A stretch of 64,000 nt of DNA from Fragilaria crotonensis (GCA_022925895.1 JAKSYS010000196.1:26380-90379), one strand, 5' to 3'. Shown: positions 1 to 11,160, counted from the first letter of the stretch. The notes: generated by a model not told the origin, from the letters alone. Translations and numbers: made by a program.

Positions 1-509
1 TGTTTGTTTAGGGTAGCTGTCGAGGAATCTCGCCTTGGATCGCACCCATGTCTTCAACATTTTTATATATTGACACCTTTCGGAGTTTGCTCAAACTGCT
101 CAACAGCTGTTTAAATCATTTTTACATAAAAACCTAAACGCAAACCTAAACGCAAACCTAAACGCACCTTTTTTAAAGCGCGACATCATATGGTTTCACT
201 ACTTCTCTCCTTTGCAAGTCAACTTGTTGTTTCTGCGGCGTTGCTATGTGTACATGGTGTTGTCGCACGCTGCACGGGTGTAGAGCACACTCATTTCATG
301 AAACTATTCAATTTCACATTAAACTCTTGCTTACAATCGTTGACCTCGTCAAACCTTACACTATTCGGCACTAGTTGTAGCAAGTCCTTGGCTCTCTGCT
401 TTGCAATGTGCAACTCCAATTACTTCAGGTCTTCTATTTAGCTCGTTGCAAAATATACTTGGAGTATTGATTATTGAGAGTACTGCTTTTTATGGACATT
501 TACAATACA
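1..509. other. Left-edge region without recognised gene
   Basis: Short open frames exist on the plus strand (about 190-619), but they resemble no family I know and have no clear coding character. The only structure seen is the 12-bp triplication at 130-165. The region ends at the left target-site duplication of a LINE insertion. Confidence 0.5.
130..165 (+). repeat. Three tandem copies of a 12-bp unit
   Basis: The unit AAACCTAAACGC is repeated three times without error. It resembles a degenerate telomere-type repeat only superficially, and three copies are too few to infer a function. Confidence 0.85.
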
Positions 510-523
510 TCGGTACATTGATA
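510..523. repeat. Left target-site duplication of LINE copy 1
   Basis: The 14 bases TCGGTACATTGATA occur here and again, identical and in the same orientation, at 4144-4157. They bracket the reverse-strand retrotransposon sequence exactly, as expected for a TSD. Confidence 0.75.
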
Positions 524-3500
524 AAAAAAAACCTCAAATCTATTTTACGTGCTGCCGCTATGCCCAAAACGAAAAAGACATTCGACTCGCACGGGTGGGC
601 ACTATACTGGGGCGTATAGCAGCCACCGTCGCTGAAACTCCGGGTACCCAAATTATCCATGTCCAAAGTACTCCCGAATAGATCTCATTCCTCTTAATGC
701 TCGCTGTTTCACTCTTCTGTGACTTTCCCGGAAGATCGGAGTGTTGATAGATAGCCAGTTCTTCGTAACGCTTTGAGCGTGTTGATCGTGACTGCTAGGA
801 TCTCGATGCAACAACCGTTCTTGGACATGACTTTCGTACATGTTTCGATGGCGATAAATGTTGGCAAGTTGATATCGAACTTCACGTTTCATCGCTTCCG
901 TTCGAGACCGCTCGTCATGTCCGTGGACCTCCTGGTTTCGCGTCTTCCAAAGCGCGAACCAGTTCTGCCAGCACAATTGAATGATTTTGGCTTGCCACTT
1001 CACACATACTTGAGAGAGGTCGTCGCTATTCTCGCCATCACGTTGGGAAAGGTATCGTTGTTGATGAAGGCTCCACTCTTTGCAAAATCTCCCCAGAAAT
1101 AACTGATCCCAGCAACCGATTTGGTTCTGCTGGTTCACTAAAGATTGCAATGTGGGATGATAGGCCTCTGCTGGTGCTACACTCACTTCTGTCTCCGGCC
1201 GAGAGGTGAACCACAACGCATGCGGCCGTCTAACATCAGTGCGCTCACCCTGGGTGACGTATGGGTAGTATGAATATGGAGGTCTCGCAGTGCACTGAAA
1301 TTCGGTACGCCATTGTTCGCGGGAAGGATGATCGCAGCAAATGATGTGGGCGAAGTCTTTGTGATTTGAACCACACAGCGGACATGTACGGGTACCGCCG
1401 TCGAACTTGTTTGCCAACGCATGAGTGGGTAACATGCGGTGTAGCAGTTTGACCAAATGAGTATGCGGGATCATGGTCTTCTTTATAGCCAATGCGTGCG
1501 CACCCCAATGAATGGAATGGAGGGTGGAAGCATCCCATCCGTGTTTGCGGCGAATGTAATCAAGTAAAGGTGTAGTGGTGGCCTCATGAAGCAACACTTC
1601 GGAGTAACGACTGGTGACGGTTCCGTCTAGAAGACATAGATGGGCTCTTGCCGCTGGAGACATGATAACGTGACCTCGATATGCTCCGAATTCGCGATTG
1701 AATAAGCCAGCTTGCGTGTCTGCGTCCACATTAAGTTGTCCCAAGAGGTCGAGAGAGTGATATGGAATCGTGTCATCCTGGTGGCCTTTTACATACTGAA
1801 GGGCGACGCGGGGCATTTGTTTTAAGAATGCCGATTGTATTTCTACGAGGATGTCCCAATCTGGTCGAAGACAGTCCAAAATAACCTCGCCACGATCCAA
1901 ATCAACAGGGACCTCCTGTTCCTGAGGATCATGATCACCTTCTTGTAAGGTATCAAGAACACCTTAACTGTCGGTGGCCAATATTCCTATCCAGGGCTTG
2001 TGCATGAAAGTGAATTCCTTTACGCGAAGCTGGAATCGGAGGAAGGAAAGCAAACCGTATGCCTCGGCACGGTACAACTTTGGTAATCGCCCGCGGGCTG
2101 GACCCATACCAGAAGCCAATCTCTCGCCCTGGAGAGTACAGAGAACCCATCCGAAAGATCCGTGACATTGCAGCTTCACGGATCCATCGCTGACAGCTCG
2201 GAAGCCTGGCGTCAACTCGAGGCATAACGTGAAGGGTCGACGTTGAAAGTGACATGACTTAAAAGTTCGCCGGTTTCCCACGGGTCTAGGGTACTTACAA
2301 ATAATTCGAACGTGGCCAATGCTGATGGGGCGATAGGCAGTGGTCGGAAAGTCGACGACGGGGTGCCATGGAGTTTCCAATATCCCCGAGTGTCGGAGAT
2401 GAGTTCTGAGGAACTCGCATACTCTGGTAACTGGGTGTAGCTATGTTCGGGGTTGTTTAGAGGTTGATGGCCGATATCTGTAATTACCAGAATGACAATA
2501 GCTATACTGCGTAAGTGTGGTGTTCGTTGAGAACATATAAGGTTCCTCGATGCGCATAAGCGAACGATTGAAACCTTCGCTTAGAGAGGGGTTGGGTCCA
2601 CGCTCCCAACGCTTGGAAGAGTAATCCATCCTCATCGCTCCAGAGGCGATTTGCCGATTTCCACAACTTCCATTCGATTTCCGACGGTCTATCTTGGTTA
2701 ACAGTGTGCCAGCGTGTGCGACTACTCATTAATGACGGTTGTCCATGCAACATACACGGATCAAGCTCGCAACCGTTGGGCTTCGCTATATCCGATAACG
2801 TGACGGCCTGTACGTATAAACGACAATAATTCAACTTCCGAATCTCGTTTGGAGTGAACCGAGCAGATTGGACTATTGTGTCCATCAAATATATGTTGTT
2901 TTCCCTTTGTGGTGGCGGAACACACGAATCATTGAGTTGAATGGATGCAGAGCTTGAGCCAAGGAAGGTTCGAAGGCTCCCAATCCATTTAGCTTCCAGA
3001 TGGGGAAGCGGTTCTTGAGTGCGTTCTAAAATTGGATATGACATACCGACAGACAATTGTGCCCATGCCAACGTATTCTGCAAGAGCTTACCCGTGGAAG
3101 ACTGTAATCGCCAATGCCGAAGGAAGTACATGGTCTGAGAAATGCCCTGCTGAACAATGAGATGGCAGAAGTCTGCTCCTCCCAAGTCCTTGGGTCCGTA
3201 CAACACTTCTGTTTTTGTGTTCCGATTAAAGCCACATTTTGCGGTTATAATGGCCATCGCCTTGCCTTGGATATGCTTTAACTGCGACTGTGAAAGTAGC
3301 GAGCTCGTCAATGGGTATGCTACAGCTGGAATATAACAGGAGCGGTAAAATGCCCATGCCTCGTCGCGAGTGAAATGGTTACTCAGAGAAACGCAGTGAT
3401 GTCGTCGCATTTTGCTTTCAATTGTCGGAATTGCATTTTTTGCAGCCCCATTGGCTTCTTATAATGTCCCAATGTTTTATGCTGGCTGGGCCACCGACGG

Positions 3501-4143
3501 AGGTTAATATTCTAATACTTGCTCCTGACCTGTGAGCGGATCGAGGATGTGCAAAGGAGGTATCTCTCGGGAGATATTAGATAGGACTGGTGCTCCTTGA
3601 CTGGAAAACTTCCAGAATGCGACATGATACAAACATTTGGTCAGCTCTAGTGCTCCCCCTGTTGCATGTAACAATTCGGACCATGTTATGGCATTGGTGC
3701 AAGCTTTTTCCAGTAAGGCTTGAAGTGTTTCGGGTGACTCGTGGTCATAGAACAAATTCACTTGTCCGTTGCTATCGTCAACGAAACCGATCATTGAGAC
3801 TTGGCTTCGGTTCGTCCAGTCCGGATTATAATACTGGGCGGGAGACGCTCGAAGGTCATAGCAATCGAAGAGCAAACTGGACAAAAACACCCATATCATC
3901 GGAGAGTTGCCGCTACCTTGTCCCGTGCCGTAGCTAGATAGGCATATCAACTGAATGAGAGTACGATGAATCGGACATTCCAAGATCGGTCCTGATATGG
4001 TTCTTTGCCTTGTTGAGTGTTGATGCGTTAGCTTGGGTGACTTCTTTTGCTACGCCAAATCTACGGCTCGCGATCATGGCCAAATTCGGGATTATCCGGT
4101 CATAACAGGCGGTTGCGTCGTAGTTTGTCTGAAGGAACATAAA
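524..4143 (-). mobile_element. 5'-truncated LINE-type retrotransposon, copy 1
   Basis: A non-LTR retrotransposon on the minus strand. Its 5' end (high coordinate) is cut inside the reverse transcriptase and its 3' end is at 524. The identical 14-bp repeats at 510-523 and 4144-4157 are the target-site duplication. The sense-strand tail ends in a run of nine T rather than A; copy 2 at 32022 also has a T-rich tail. Recognisable parts in sense order are the RT palm, the RT C-terminal part, RNase H and a Cys/His knuckle. It is the same broad family as copy 2 but clearly diverged from it. Confidence 0.8.
653..4143 (-). pseudogene. LINE reverse transcriptase/RNase H remnant
   Basis: Broken ORF2 of LINE copy 1. 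The RT palm (about 4140-3504) shows the core YDATACYDRI with its catalytic Asp, then GTGQGSGNSP, then GFVDDSN, which matches the xxDD catalytic motif. The palm is split by a frameshift near 3960. A second block (3410-2502) is the RT C-terminal region with a CGFNRNT segment. RNase H begins at about 2230 (DGSVKLQCHGSFGW) and continues into the next block with YVKGHQDD and NVDADTQA. A CPLCGSNHKDFAHIICC knuckle lies near 1380-1330. At least four reading-frame breaks make it non-functional as read. Assignment to retrotransposon RT is secure; the clade is not determined. Confidence 0.8.
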
Positions 4144-4157
4144 TCGGTACATTGATA
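4144..4157. repeat. Right target-site duplication of LINE copy 1
   Basis: Identical to 510-523 and adjacent to the truncated 5' end of the LINE, which stops inside the RT domain. Confidence 0.75.
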
Positions 4158-4599
4158 GAAGACATGACTAGATATACAGGACTACAAGGCCCGGCCATCC
4201 ATTCCTACCATGCGAGCACCACCATCATCCACCACGTGGAGAAAACAATTGACACTGACCACCGGAACATCGGCGCCACCAACCGTCACGCCTGCGACCT
4301 GTGTATCGTGAGCTCCGCACACGGGAACTCCCAAGCTTTCCGCCAAGTCAATGCCTCCACAGAGCCAAACTCTGCCAAACCAAACCAAACCAAACTAACC
4401 TACCTCCTACCACTCCCGACCACTGCAGTCTCCCTCTCCTGACCCTCTCCTGACCTGCCGGATACCCTTTTTGCCACCCATCTCTCGCCTCCGGATCACC
4501 AATATCCTCGTCAGGGACCATATGGGCTGGGCAACGGGAGTGGCCCTGATGCATCTGAATAAAAAAAATTGTAACAAAATTTTACAAAATTGTAGACTG
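4158..4599. other. Unassigned stretch before the Copia remnant
   Basis: Open frames occur on both strands, but no domain is recognisable. The A-rich tract at about 4560-4595 interrupts similarity to the Copia remnant that follows. It may be older Copia sequence too decayed to read. Confidence 0.35.
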
Positions 4600-5184
4600 G
4601 ACGTGACAAGAACCCGCCGTCTTCTGATGGACATGGGTATGATCATCAAACCCACTGGCACCCTGAACCTCGACTGATACATCGACGCCAACTTCGCAGG
4701 CCTCCATGGCCGTGATCCCGATCATTCTCTGACCTCCGCGAAGTCTGGAACTGGGTACATCATCACTCTTGATTGATGGATGCCCCATTTTGTGGAAGTC
4801 TCACCTCCAAAGTGAGATCTCGTTGTCCACACTTGAGGCTGAATACTCCGCTCTCAGCTCTACGATGCGTACGCTCTTGTCCCTCCGTTCCATGCTTCAG
4901 GAAATCGCCTCCGGCATCAAACTTCCTCGCACGTTCACGTCGATGATCAAGTGTCAAGTCTTCGAGGACAACTATGGCACCCTTCTCCTTGCTGTAAACC
5001 AGCGCATCACGAACCGCACAAAGTACTTCCAGGTGAAGTGGCACTTCTTCTGGCAGCACGTGCGCAATGGCATGGTCGCCATCGTGAAGGTCGGCAGCAC
5101 TCAGGTGCAGTGGGCAGATTTTCTTACGAAGGACTAAATTGTGAGAGTTTTGAACGCAACCGCAAACTTGTTCAAGGATGGTAA
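4600..5184 (+). pseudogene. Ty1/Copia polyprotein 3' end (RNase H), degenerate
   Basis: The C-terminal end of a Copia polyprotein, read in three frames. First comes a segment matching the family's 'CYVDADFAG...SRTGY' region (YIDANFAG, KSGTGYI; 4678-4765), preceded by a TGA where the family has a Cys codon. After a frameshift near 4765 comes the RNase H block with SEISLSTLEAEYSALS, an Asp-Asn pair, RTKYFQVKWHF and ADFLTK. A second frameshift near 5135 leads to the usual C-terminal GLNCESFERNRKL motif. No flanking LTRs were identified. It is a decayed fragment of no coding value. The family call rests on the conserved order of these motifs. Confidence 0.8.
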
Positions 5185-5797
5185 CGGCCACCCAAACCCT
5201 TGTGTCTCTTGTTCAAACTGTAACCCTTGTTTGACTTGTATTTATTTTAACTGATGTTTTGTGATCTGTTTCTGCATTTATGGATGAAAGGAGAATTGAA
5301 ACCTAAGCTGCACTGGACCGCGATGCCATCGTTGTACTGTGCCACTGAGGTCATCCACTGAATGAGAAACACGATACGCTGAACTGTCCGGTCTTTAACT
5401 AATTTTGTACGAACTACGCTACAAACGAGCTGAAATGTCAAATGCCATTTGATGTCAAAGTTGCCAATGCCATTTGACACGTTCGACGAGTTTGTCTTTC
5501 ATACCCTCGACTGCCGAATTGACTGTAGCATATAATTTCTCAGAACGTACTATTTGCTATTTGTGAAACCTTCCTACAGTAATTTTCCTACGGTACTACG
5601 TACTATTTTCTACGATTAGAGTATCATTTCTCGTCATGCACCGCCAGCGTTTGAGTTACCGATTGTCTGCAAATCGCATATCACTTCTCACGTCGAGTTA
5701 CGACTACTACATTTTGCAATTAGTTAAGACAACAGGATGACTGTTCAATAGGTGTATCACCAACGATCAACACTCAACCGGATGATATTTGGCAAAC
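5185..5797. other. Intergenic, upstream of the 5798 gene
   Basis: AT-rich with no convincing ORF. The motif AAATG(T/C)CA with ATGCCATTTGA is repeated in direct and partly inverted form at about 5432-5480. The 3' part presumably holds the promoter of the plus-strand methyltransferase gene, but no element could be named. Confidence 0.4.
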
Positions 5798-6751
5798 ATG
5801 GTGGTGGTTCATCTGCGCTCTGAAACAAAGCCTACCAGCATGAGACTGCGCGCTATGCTGCTTTTCCTCCTCCTCCTTGTTCTGGTCAGTCTTTACCAAG
5901 GAGAACGGAGCATGTATTTGGCTTCGCAACCCTCGGAAGCACCGATGGAGGATGACTTCCGATTGGCCTTGATGGAGAGCTTGGGATTCTTTGATGACAT
6001 TCGAGCGGATCAGTGGCAAGCACTCAAGGCAATCACCAAGGGGCGGATTCATCATTCCAACGGCAACTCTGAAAGCACCCCAGTCGAGGCCACTTTTTAT
6101 CAAATGAACTGGGATCCTGATTTCTCGTGTCTGTTGGAAAATAGCGTTGGTCAAGTTGGTTCTGACGGGCACAAGTGGGTGTGTGACCCTCATCGCCTGA
6201 GGGACAAGACGGATTGTTTGGTTTACAGCGTTGGCAGCAATGGAAATTTTGATTTTGAAGTGGATCTGCAAAGCATTGCACCCAATTGTGAGATTCACGT
6301 CTTTGACCCATCCGATAACACGCAAGGGATGATAGGCGCGGGACTCAATGGGACTAACTACCATGCATGGGGGATCAAGTCTAGCTACGACAGTGACAAA
6401 ATTCTGTCGAGAACTGAGTATTCAGATCAGATGGACAGCGCGCTCGCAAATCTGGAGTTTAAGACACTTGCAGAGACTATGGAGAAGCTAGGACATCAAA
6501 GTCGTAGGATTGATATCTTCAAGATTGATTGCGAGGGCTGCGAGTGGTCGACCTATAAGGATTTCCTGAAGCAGGACCTTCGACAGATACTGATTGAATT
6601 GCACGGCGTAAGCCAAGTCACACCTCAGTTCTTTGATGATTTGCACAATGAGGGCTACGTGATTTTTCACAAGGAACCAAACATCCAATGGTCTGGTGGA
6701 AAATGCACCGAGTTTTCGTTTCTCAAGTTGGCACAACAGTACTTCCAGTGA
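5798..6751 (+). CDS. Membrane-anchored FkbM/METTL24-like methyltransferase
   Basis: A protein of 317 residues. The ATG at 5798 is the first in frame; the frame opens slightly earlier with only a TTG. Residues about 17-33 are a hydrophobic signal anchor (MLLFLLLLVLVSL), so the catalytic part should face the ER/Golgi lumen. The rest matches the Methyltransf_22/FkbM-like fold: a SAM-binding motif (VYSVGSNGNFDFE, about residue 142), an acidic residue after strand 2 (IHVFDP), and the diagnostic FKIDCEGCEW motif at about 244, followed by ILIELHG and a Lys/Cys-containing C-terminus. The substrate is unknown; FkbM relatives O-methylate sugars or small molecules. It is convergent with another secretory-type methyltransferase at 7105. 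Family is confident; function is inferred from the fold. Confidence 0.8.
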   Translation: MVVVHLRSETKPTSMRLRAMLLFLLLLVLVSLYQGERSMYLASQPSEAPMEDDFRLALMESLGFFDDIRADQWQALKAITKGRIHHSNGNSESTPVEATFYQMNWDPDFSCLLENSVGQVGSDGHKWVCDPHRLRDKTDCLVYSVGSNGNFDFEVDLQSIAPNCEIHVFDPSDNTQGMIGAGLNGTNYHAWGIKSSYDSDKILSRTEYSDQMDSALANLEFKTLAETMEKLGHQSRRIDIFKIDCEGCEWSTYKDFLKQDLRQILIELHGVSQVTPQFFDDLHNEGYVIFHKEPNIQWSGGKCTEFSFLKLAQQYFQ

Positions 6752-7104
6752 AGGACGTCATCTCCAGCGCACATTTGGGTTTCTAATGATTGTGGTGTTT
6801 GCCCCTCCGGCACTGCTTGCTTGCAATACTCTTGCCGTGCGATGAATCCCGTTAGCATAAACTAAAAGTAGTTGTTTCTGCAACATGCTAAATCAACACA
6901 ACTGCTTCATACCATACTTCGTCCTTAACATCCCGACGTTCATGACAAATTCAGGCATGTAAGAACAACAGCGTGACGAGACGACCACCATGCACAGTTC
7001 GATAGAAATATTACCAGTACCATGCTGTAGACTACAGTGCAGGTCATGTCATTAACTTATTAGCAGCATCATCCAAACAACAACTAAACCTTCAGCCGTT
7101 ATAT
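6752..7104. other. Short convergent intergenic region
   Basis: Separates the 3' ends of two convergent methyltransferase genes and must hold both 3' UTRs. No ORF or repeat of note was seen. Confidence 0.5.
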
Positions 7105-8034
7105 TCAACATTTATTGGAAACAAAGGAGGACACGAATGGCTGTTTGAGATCAAAAACGCAGGTGGAATCGAGCTCATGGGCGGGGTGAGTAGGCGTGCA
7201 GGCCATGTCCTCAGGAAAGTCAAATGGTGGAAGCAGCAAGTTGTTGCGGTAAAATCCACCTGGCGAGTCGAGCGCAGTGTTCGATGTCTCCGCTGGATAC
7301 GTTGTCGTGACAAGGAACCTTGCCCCTGAACGAAAGACATTGCAGAACAGCTTCACTCCATCAGGTTGCCGGAGATGCTGGACAACATCACGGACGTGAA
7401 TCAATTCGAAAGGAGTTTCTTCAATCTCCCCTGCCTTGATGTAACGAGGAATAGGACACGCCACTCCGTTCCAATGGCGAAAGAACTTGTTCTTGTGATG
7501 AGCAAAACGGACTGCATTTGCCTCTACAACATGCTGCACAATGTCTAAACCCAAGTACAACGGCAGACTGTCCGTTTCCCAGCTGTCAAAGATCCAATTG
7601 GCATCACCGCACGGCATGTCCACCATGGAAGTAATGTTTTCGCTCTTGATGAGATTCCTCAAAATGTCCAAAGAAACGATCGTGCTTGGTCCTAAATTGC
7701 TCCCTTCACCAGAGGGACTGGAACGCGCAGGGTGCGGCCATTCGGCATTGTAGTAATAGGCACCAGGACCTTGTTCGAAGACTTTAAGATCTTTACCATT
7801 CCAAACACCTTCGTTATAGACAGTGGTAAATGCTTCTACGATGGGAGTCGCGTTCATGGGACATGTCGGCACTATCTGCACAGCTGAAACGGACGCTAGG
7901 AGCGGATTCTCCTCGTTGCTTTGAGTTTGAAATTGGGAGATGATGGAATAACTGGAAGATAAACAATTCAAGAGTAATGCCACCAAGAAGAGTAGTTGCA
8001 GCACTCTGGTTAGTTGCCTTTCTTCCATCTTCAT
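7105..8034 (-). CDS. Signal-anchored SAM-dependent methyltransferase-like protein
   Basis: About 309 residues from the first in-frame ATG (8032-8034); the frame continues upstream only with a GTG start. Residues about 10-30 are a hydrophobic anchor or signal (LQLLFLVALLLNCL). The C-terminal two thirds looks like a class I methyltransferase: motif I as SMVDMPCGDANWIFDS (about 135-150), an acidic strand-2 end in LYLGLDI, and a motif IV-like FELIHVRDVVQHL near 205, then FLVTTTYP. This resembles small eukaryotic FkbM-neighbour or NodS-type methyltransferases of unknown substrate. It may act in the secretory pathway like the neighbouring 5798 gene, but the two share no obvious sequence similarity. 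The start lies only 75 bp from the TSD of the large element at 8119, so the insertion may have displaced or replaced its promoter. Confidence 0.7.
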   Translation of the reverse strand: MKMEERQLTRVLQLLFLVALLLNCLSSSYSIISQFQTQSNEENPLLASVSAVQIVPTCPMNATPIVEAFTTVYNEGVWNGKDLKVFEQGPGAYYYNAEWPHPARSSPSGEGSNLGPSTIVSLDILRNLIKSENITSMVDMPCGDANWIFDSWETDSLPLYLGLDIVQHVVEANAVRFAHHKNKFFRHWNGVACPIPRYIKAGEIEETPFELIHVRDVVQHLRQPDGVKLFCNVFRSGARFLVTTTYPAETSNTALDSPGGFYRNNLLLPPFDFPEDMACTPTHPAHELDSTCVFDLKQPFVSSFVSNKC

Positions 8035-8108
8035 CGTAGCAACATCTAAAATGAAATTGGTTGTGAAGGTCACTGACGGCTCAGAAATGACCACGCCTTC
8101 TGTTTTCT

Positions 8109-8118
8109 TAAATTATAC
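8109..8118. repeat. Left 10-bp target-site duplication of the 7-kb element
   Basis: TAAATTATAC here is repeated exactly at 15176-15185, immediately outside the matching element ends GAGATTTTCC... and ...GGAAAATCTC. Confidence 0.85.
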
Positions 8119-8200
8119 GAGATTTTCCAGTCTTTAGGCAGTCATCGCGTGTTTTCCAGTCTTTAGGCATGACCGTCATTCAAGGCATTCTTAATTTATA

Positions 8201-8950
8201 CCAGTCTGACGGGCGGCCGTTGGCCGCAAATGTCGTAGAGGGTCTGGTTCAAAATATGGTTTCAGTATGCAGTACAATGTACTGTAGTTTTTTTCCAAAG
8301 CCTGGTCCCTTGTGTTCAATACTTTCGTGGTCGTTGCCGAGCCGTGCACTGTACTGGAACATGGCACGTACTGTAGCTCGTAGACATACTGGTGCTCTGG
8401 GACAGACTGCAGTACTGTACTGTAGCTTCGTAAAATGTATATACACTGGTATGAAGTACAACGTACTGTAGTCAGCATGTCATATATGATATGTCATACT
8501 CGTACATTATATGTTCATACTGCAGCTCTATGCCGAGCCGTGCACTGTACCGGCACACGGCTTTCAGTGTACTGGTATGAAAAATGCATTGTTCGGTCAG
8601 GAACAATCGCCTGGCCGAGCATACCGTTCATGCCTACGGCAATCAGGTACAAATAGTTTCGTCCGCCAACAAAAACGTTATATGCATGTAACCGGCGTGA
8701 GGATACGACAAAGTCTGGCCGCGATTTCGGTATCTGGGCTACGCCAAGATTTCGTCGGACGTACATCCTGAATTTCAGGTATGGATACTTTTGATAACGA
8801 CGTCTGGCCGGGGCTTGCACGGTACTGGTACACCGCGTTCCGTATACATGTACGGCATCGTTGTCTTCATCTATTTCGTCCGGTTCTTCATGTCTGTGGA
8901 ATTTTTTATCTTACGGGACACAAGACAATCTTATTATTTACATAACATAA
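8201..8950. repeat. 750-bp insertion present only in the left arm
   Basis: On the right arm the sequence TTAATTTATA is followed directly by TCGTATTCATTGG. On the left, 750 bp separate the same two blocks. The inserted sequence is dense in ACTGTAC/GTACAGT palindromic words and repeats the phrase GCCGAGCCGTGCACTGTAC twice (8337 and 8533 areas). No clean terminal repeats were found, so its origin is unclear. Confidence 0.6.
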
Positions 8951-9204
8951 TCGTATTCATTGGTTTATTATTTATGAACACCGAGCATGACATGCATGAT
9001 TTCACGCATTGCATGCCCTGAAATCAATTCTGTACTACGTACCAGTATCGTATTCTCTGTTTTCAACAATGTATGCTGCTATGTTCATACCCTACAGTAC
9101 CAGTACAATGTGTACGACATGCTGCACATTTTCGTAGGCGAGCGATCTCCTACTAGCTACAGTCTAGTGATACTACTACCGTTAGTACTATACCACTAGC
9201 ACCA

Positions 9205-9310
9205 CTACTGTACTGGTCCCACTACCAGTACCAGTACCAGTACCAGTACCACTACCACTACCACTACCACTACCACTACCACTACCACTACCACTACCAC
9301 TACCACTACG
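9205..9310. repeat. Hexanucleotide microsatellite (TACCAG/TACCAC)n
   Basis: TACCAG units pass into about twelve TACCAC units. The long valine-rich minus-strand frame here is an artefact of the repeat. A shorter version of the same satellite occupies the mirror position in the right arm (about 14620-14760). Confidence 0.9.
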
Positions 9311-10889
9311 ACACTACCACTACAAGCCGCTCCACTAACACTACAAATACCACTACCAGAACAATCAACCCCGCAGCTTCTTTTCCAGGGAACTCGTCTA
9401 TAATTCATGTCGGCACAATGTGTACCTTGCTGTGTTGCTATTTGACAATGTCAACAAGAAGTTACAATTCTTTTAGGCACTTCTTGATGCCATCATTGCC
9501 CTGATTTTGGGGTCCGTAAAAGGCAGCCATAATATAGCTAATGATGGTCCTTTCCTATTGACTGTGAATGCTAAAGATTGTCCTACATTCTTTAGAAGGA
9601 CAAATGCTGATGACAATACAGATTGTTGTCATTTCAGAGATTAAGAGTAACCGAAGATGGAGTTGACTTGTTGTATGCTTCATTGGTGGAGAGCATATTA
9701 CACTGAATTCTCATGGTACCAAAAGGTCACTGTGAAGAGCACACCATGAATACTGGTTCTTGCTGCTTAAGTTGGTGTTGCTTATGGTGTTGGCATCTTG
9801 AACAATTCAAGAATTTTCCCATAGGAGTGAGTATTATGTACTACTTCCTACTAGTACCAATAGAAGTGCTCTAGTCATTTGTTGTGACTGTCAACATGAT
9901 TGTCACTGTTGGATTCTTCACATGCCAAGTTGCTATTGCCCATCCACACTCCAAGTCTCTGTTGTAAGATTCAGGATTTTGAAATGGATTCACTCAAAAG
10001 GTTGTGTCACAATTCCTGCGACATTCTTTACTTCATACTGGAGACTTCAAGCTAGTATGATTCATTGGATAAATTTCAACAAATCTTTGAGTAGATCACT
10101 GCATCTTAAAACAAGCAGTTGAGATCCAATTTCATGGCAATTGGTCAGGCATGATATCATTGTGATGTCTGTGGTACACTTGTTGACAAAGATATTTGTT
10201 CTGAGGCTCCAGAAGATGCAAATCCTCAACAGTCTTGGCAGTGAAGAGACCGCACATTCCAGATACTGTGAACCTGCTGATGTGATGCATGGTATTGACC
10301 ACCCTCTTTGTATTGGATTCATGCTAGATCACTTGACGGTGTTTTGGCACAAGTGATAGTAGGTTTTTTGGTTGGGAGCGACAGTCACTCCAATCAAGCA
10401 AACTAAGTGGTGACACAATGTGGGTTATTGTCTTGCAGCACATATCTCAGATTTGCCTTCTGCCACAAAATACACCAGCAAGGCAACCACCACTTTCCTA
10501 GCCAAAATTGCAAAAGGAGAGGAAGATGCTACACAAGTTATGGTGCTCCTTACCCGCATGGAAGGGGAAGAAGAAAGTTTTGAGTGCAACAATGATTCAG
10601 CAGGTGCATCCATTGACGCGTATAAGAGACAAAATGGAAAATATTCCAGGTTTAACAACAACTTGCTGTGCACCCCCCACAACATTGCCACATCCCTCCA
10701 GCAATGTAGGCAAATTGACAAGAGAAGTAACAAAAATTAATGATTTGATGCCATTCAGACATAGCAATTGTATTGCAGAGAAGATGGCATCGGCACCAAA
10801 CATGGAGCTCCTCAAAGGAAAGAAGCACCCATTGCTGCTCCTGCTGTTTCTACTGGAAAGTGAGAAATGCCGAGTACCGGTAGAATGAA

Positions 10890-11160
10890 AGTTGGTAAAG
10901 GTAAAACTGTGGAAAGGGGCTTGACCCATCTTTCTCACAAGCACCAGCTGCTGGCTGCTGTGACAGCTACAACAGCAGCAAAGAAGAAGGCAGCTAAGTG
11001 AAAGAAGAAGTTTGGTGCATCATCTGACAAGCAAAATGTGCCATTGGAGGAATTAAAAGTCCAATACATGAAAGTAGGAACAAAGATGGATGCTTATCTA
11101 AGTGACAACACTGATGATGAAGACTATGTTGCCAAGGTACGCAAAACTGTAGACGTTTAA
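10890..11160 (+). pseudogene. Coding-like remnant in the core of the 7-kb element
   Basis: A plus-strand stretch rich in Lys/Ala codons runs from ATGAAAGTTGGTAAAGG to a stop near 11158, broken by one in-frame TGA near 10997. It includes an acidic segment (SDNTDDEDYVAKV). Codon-like composition suggests an old exon, but no family is recognised. It could be part of a lost transposase or of a captured host gene. Confidence 0.3.

Larger units (their letters stand above)
8119..9800 (+). repeat. Left inverted arm
   Basis: Pairs in inverted orientation with about 14165-15175. It is longer than the right arm because of a 750-bp insertion (8201-8950) and a longer microsatellite. The inner limit is approximate: similarity fades after the segment reading TTGGTGTTGCTTATGG near 9770-9790. 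Confidence 0.75.

Noticed and set aside
130-165. Telomere repeat array
   Set aside because: Only three 12-bp units and followed by ordinary sequence; not a telomere.
9205-9408. Minus-strand frame with a run of valines
   Set aside because: Produced by the TACCAC microsatellite; no coding meaning.
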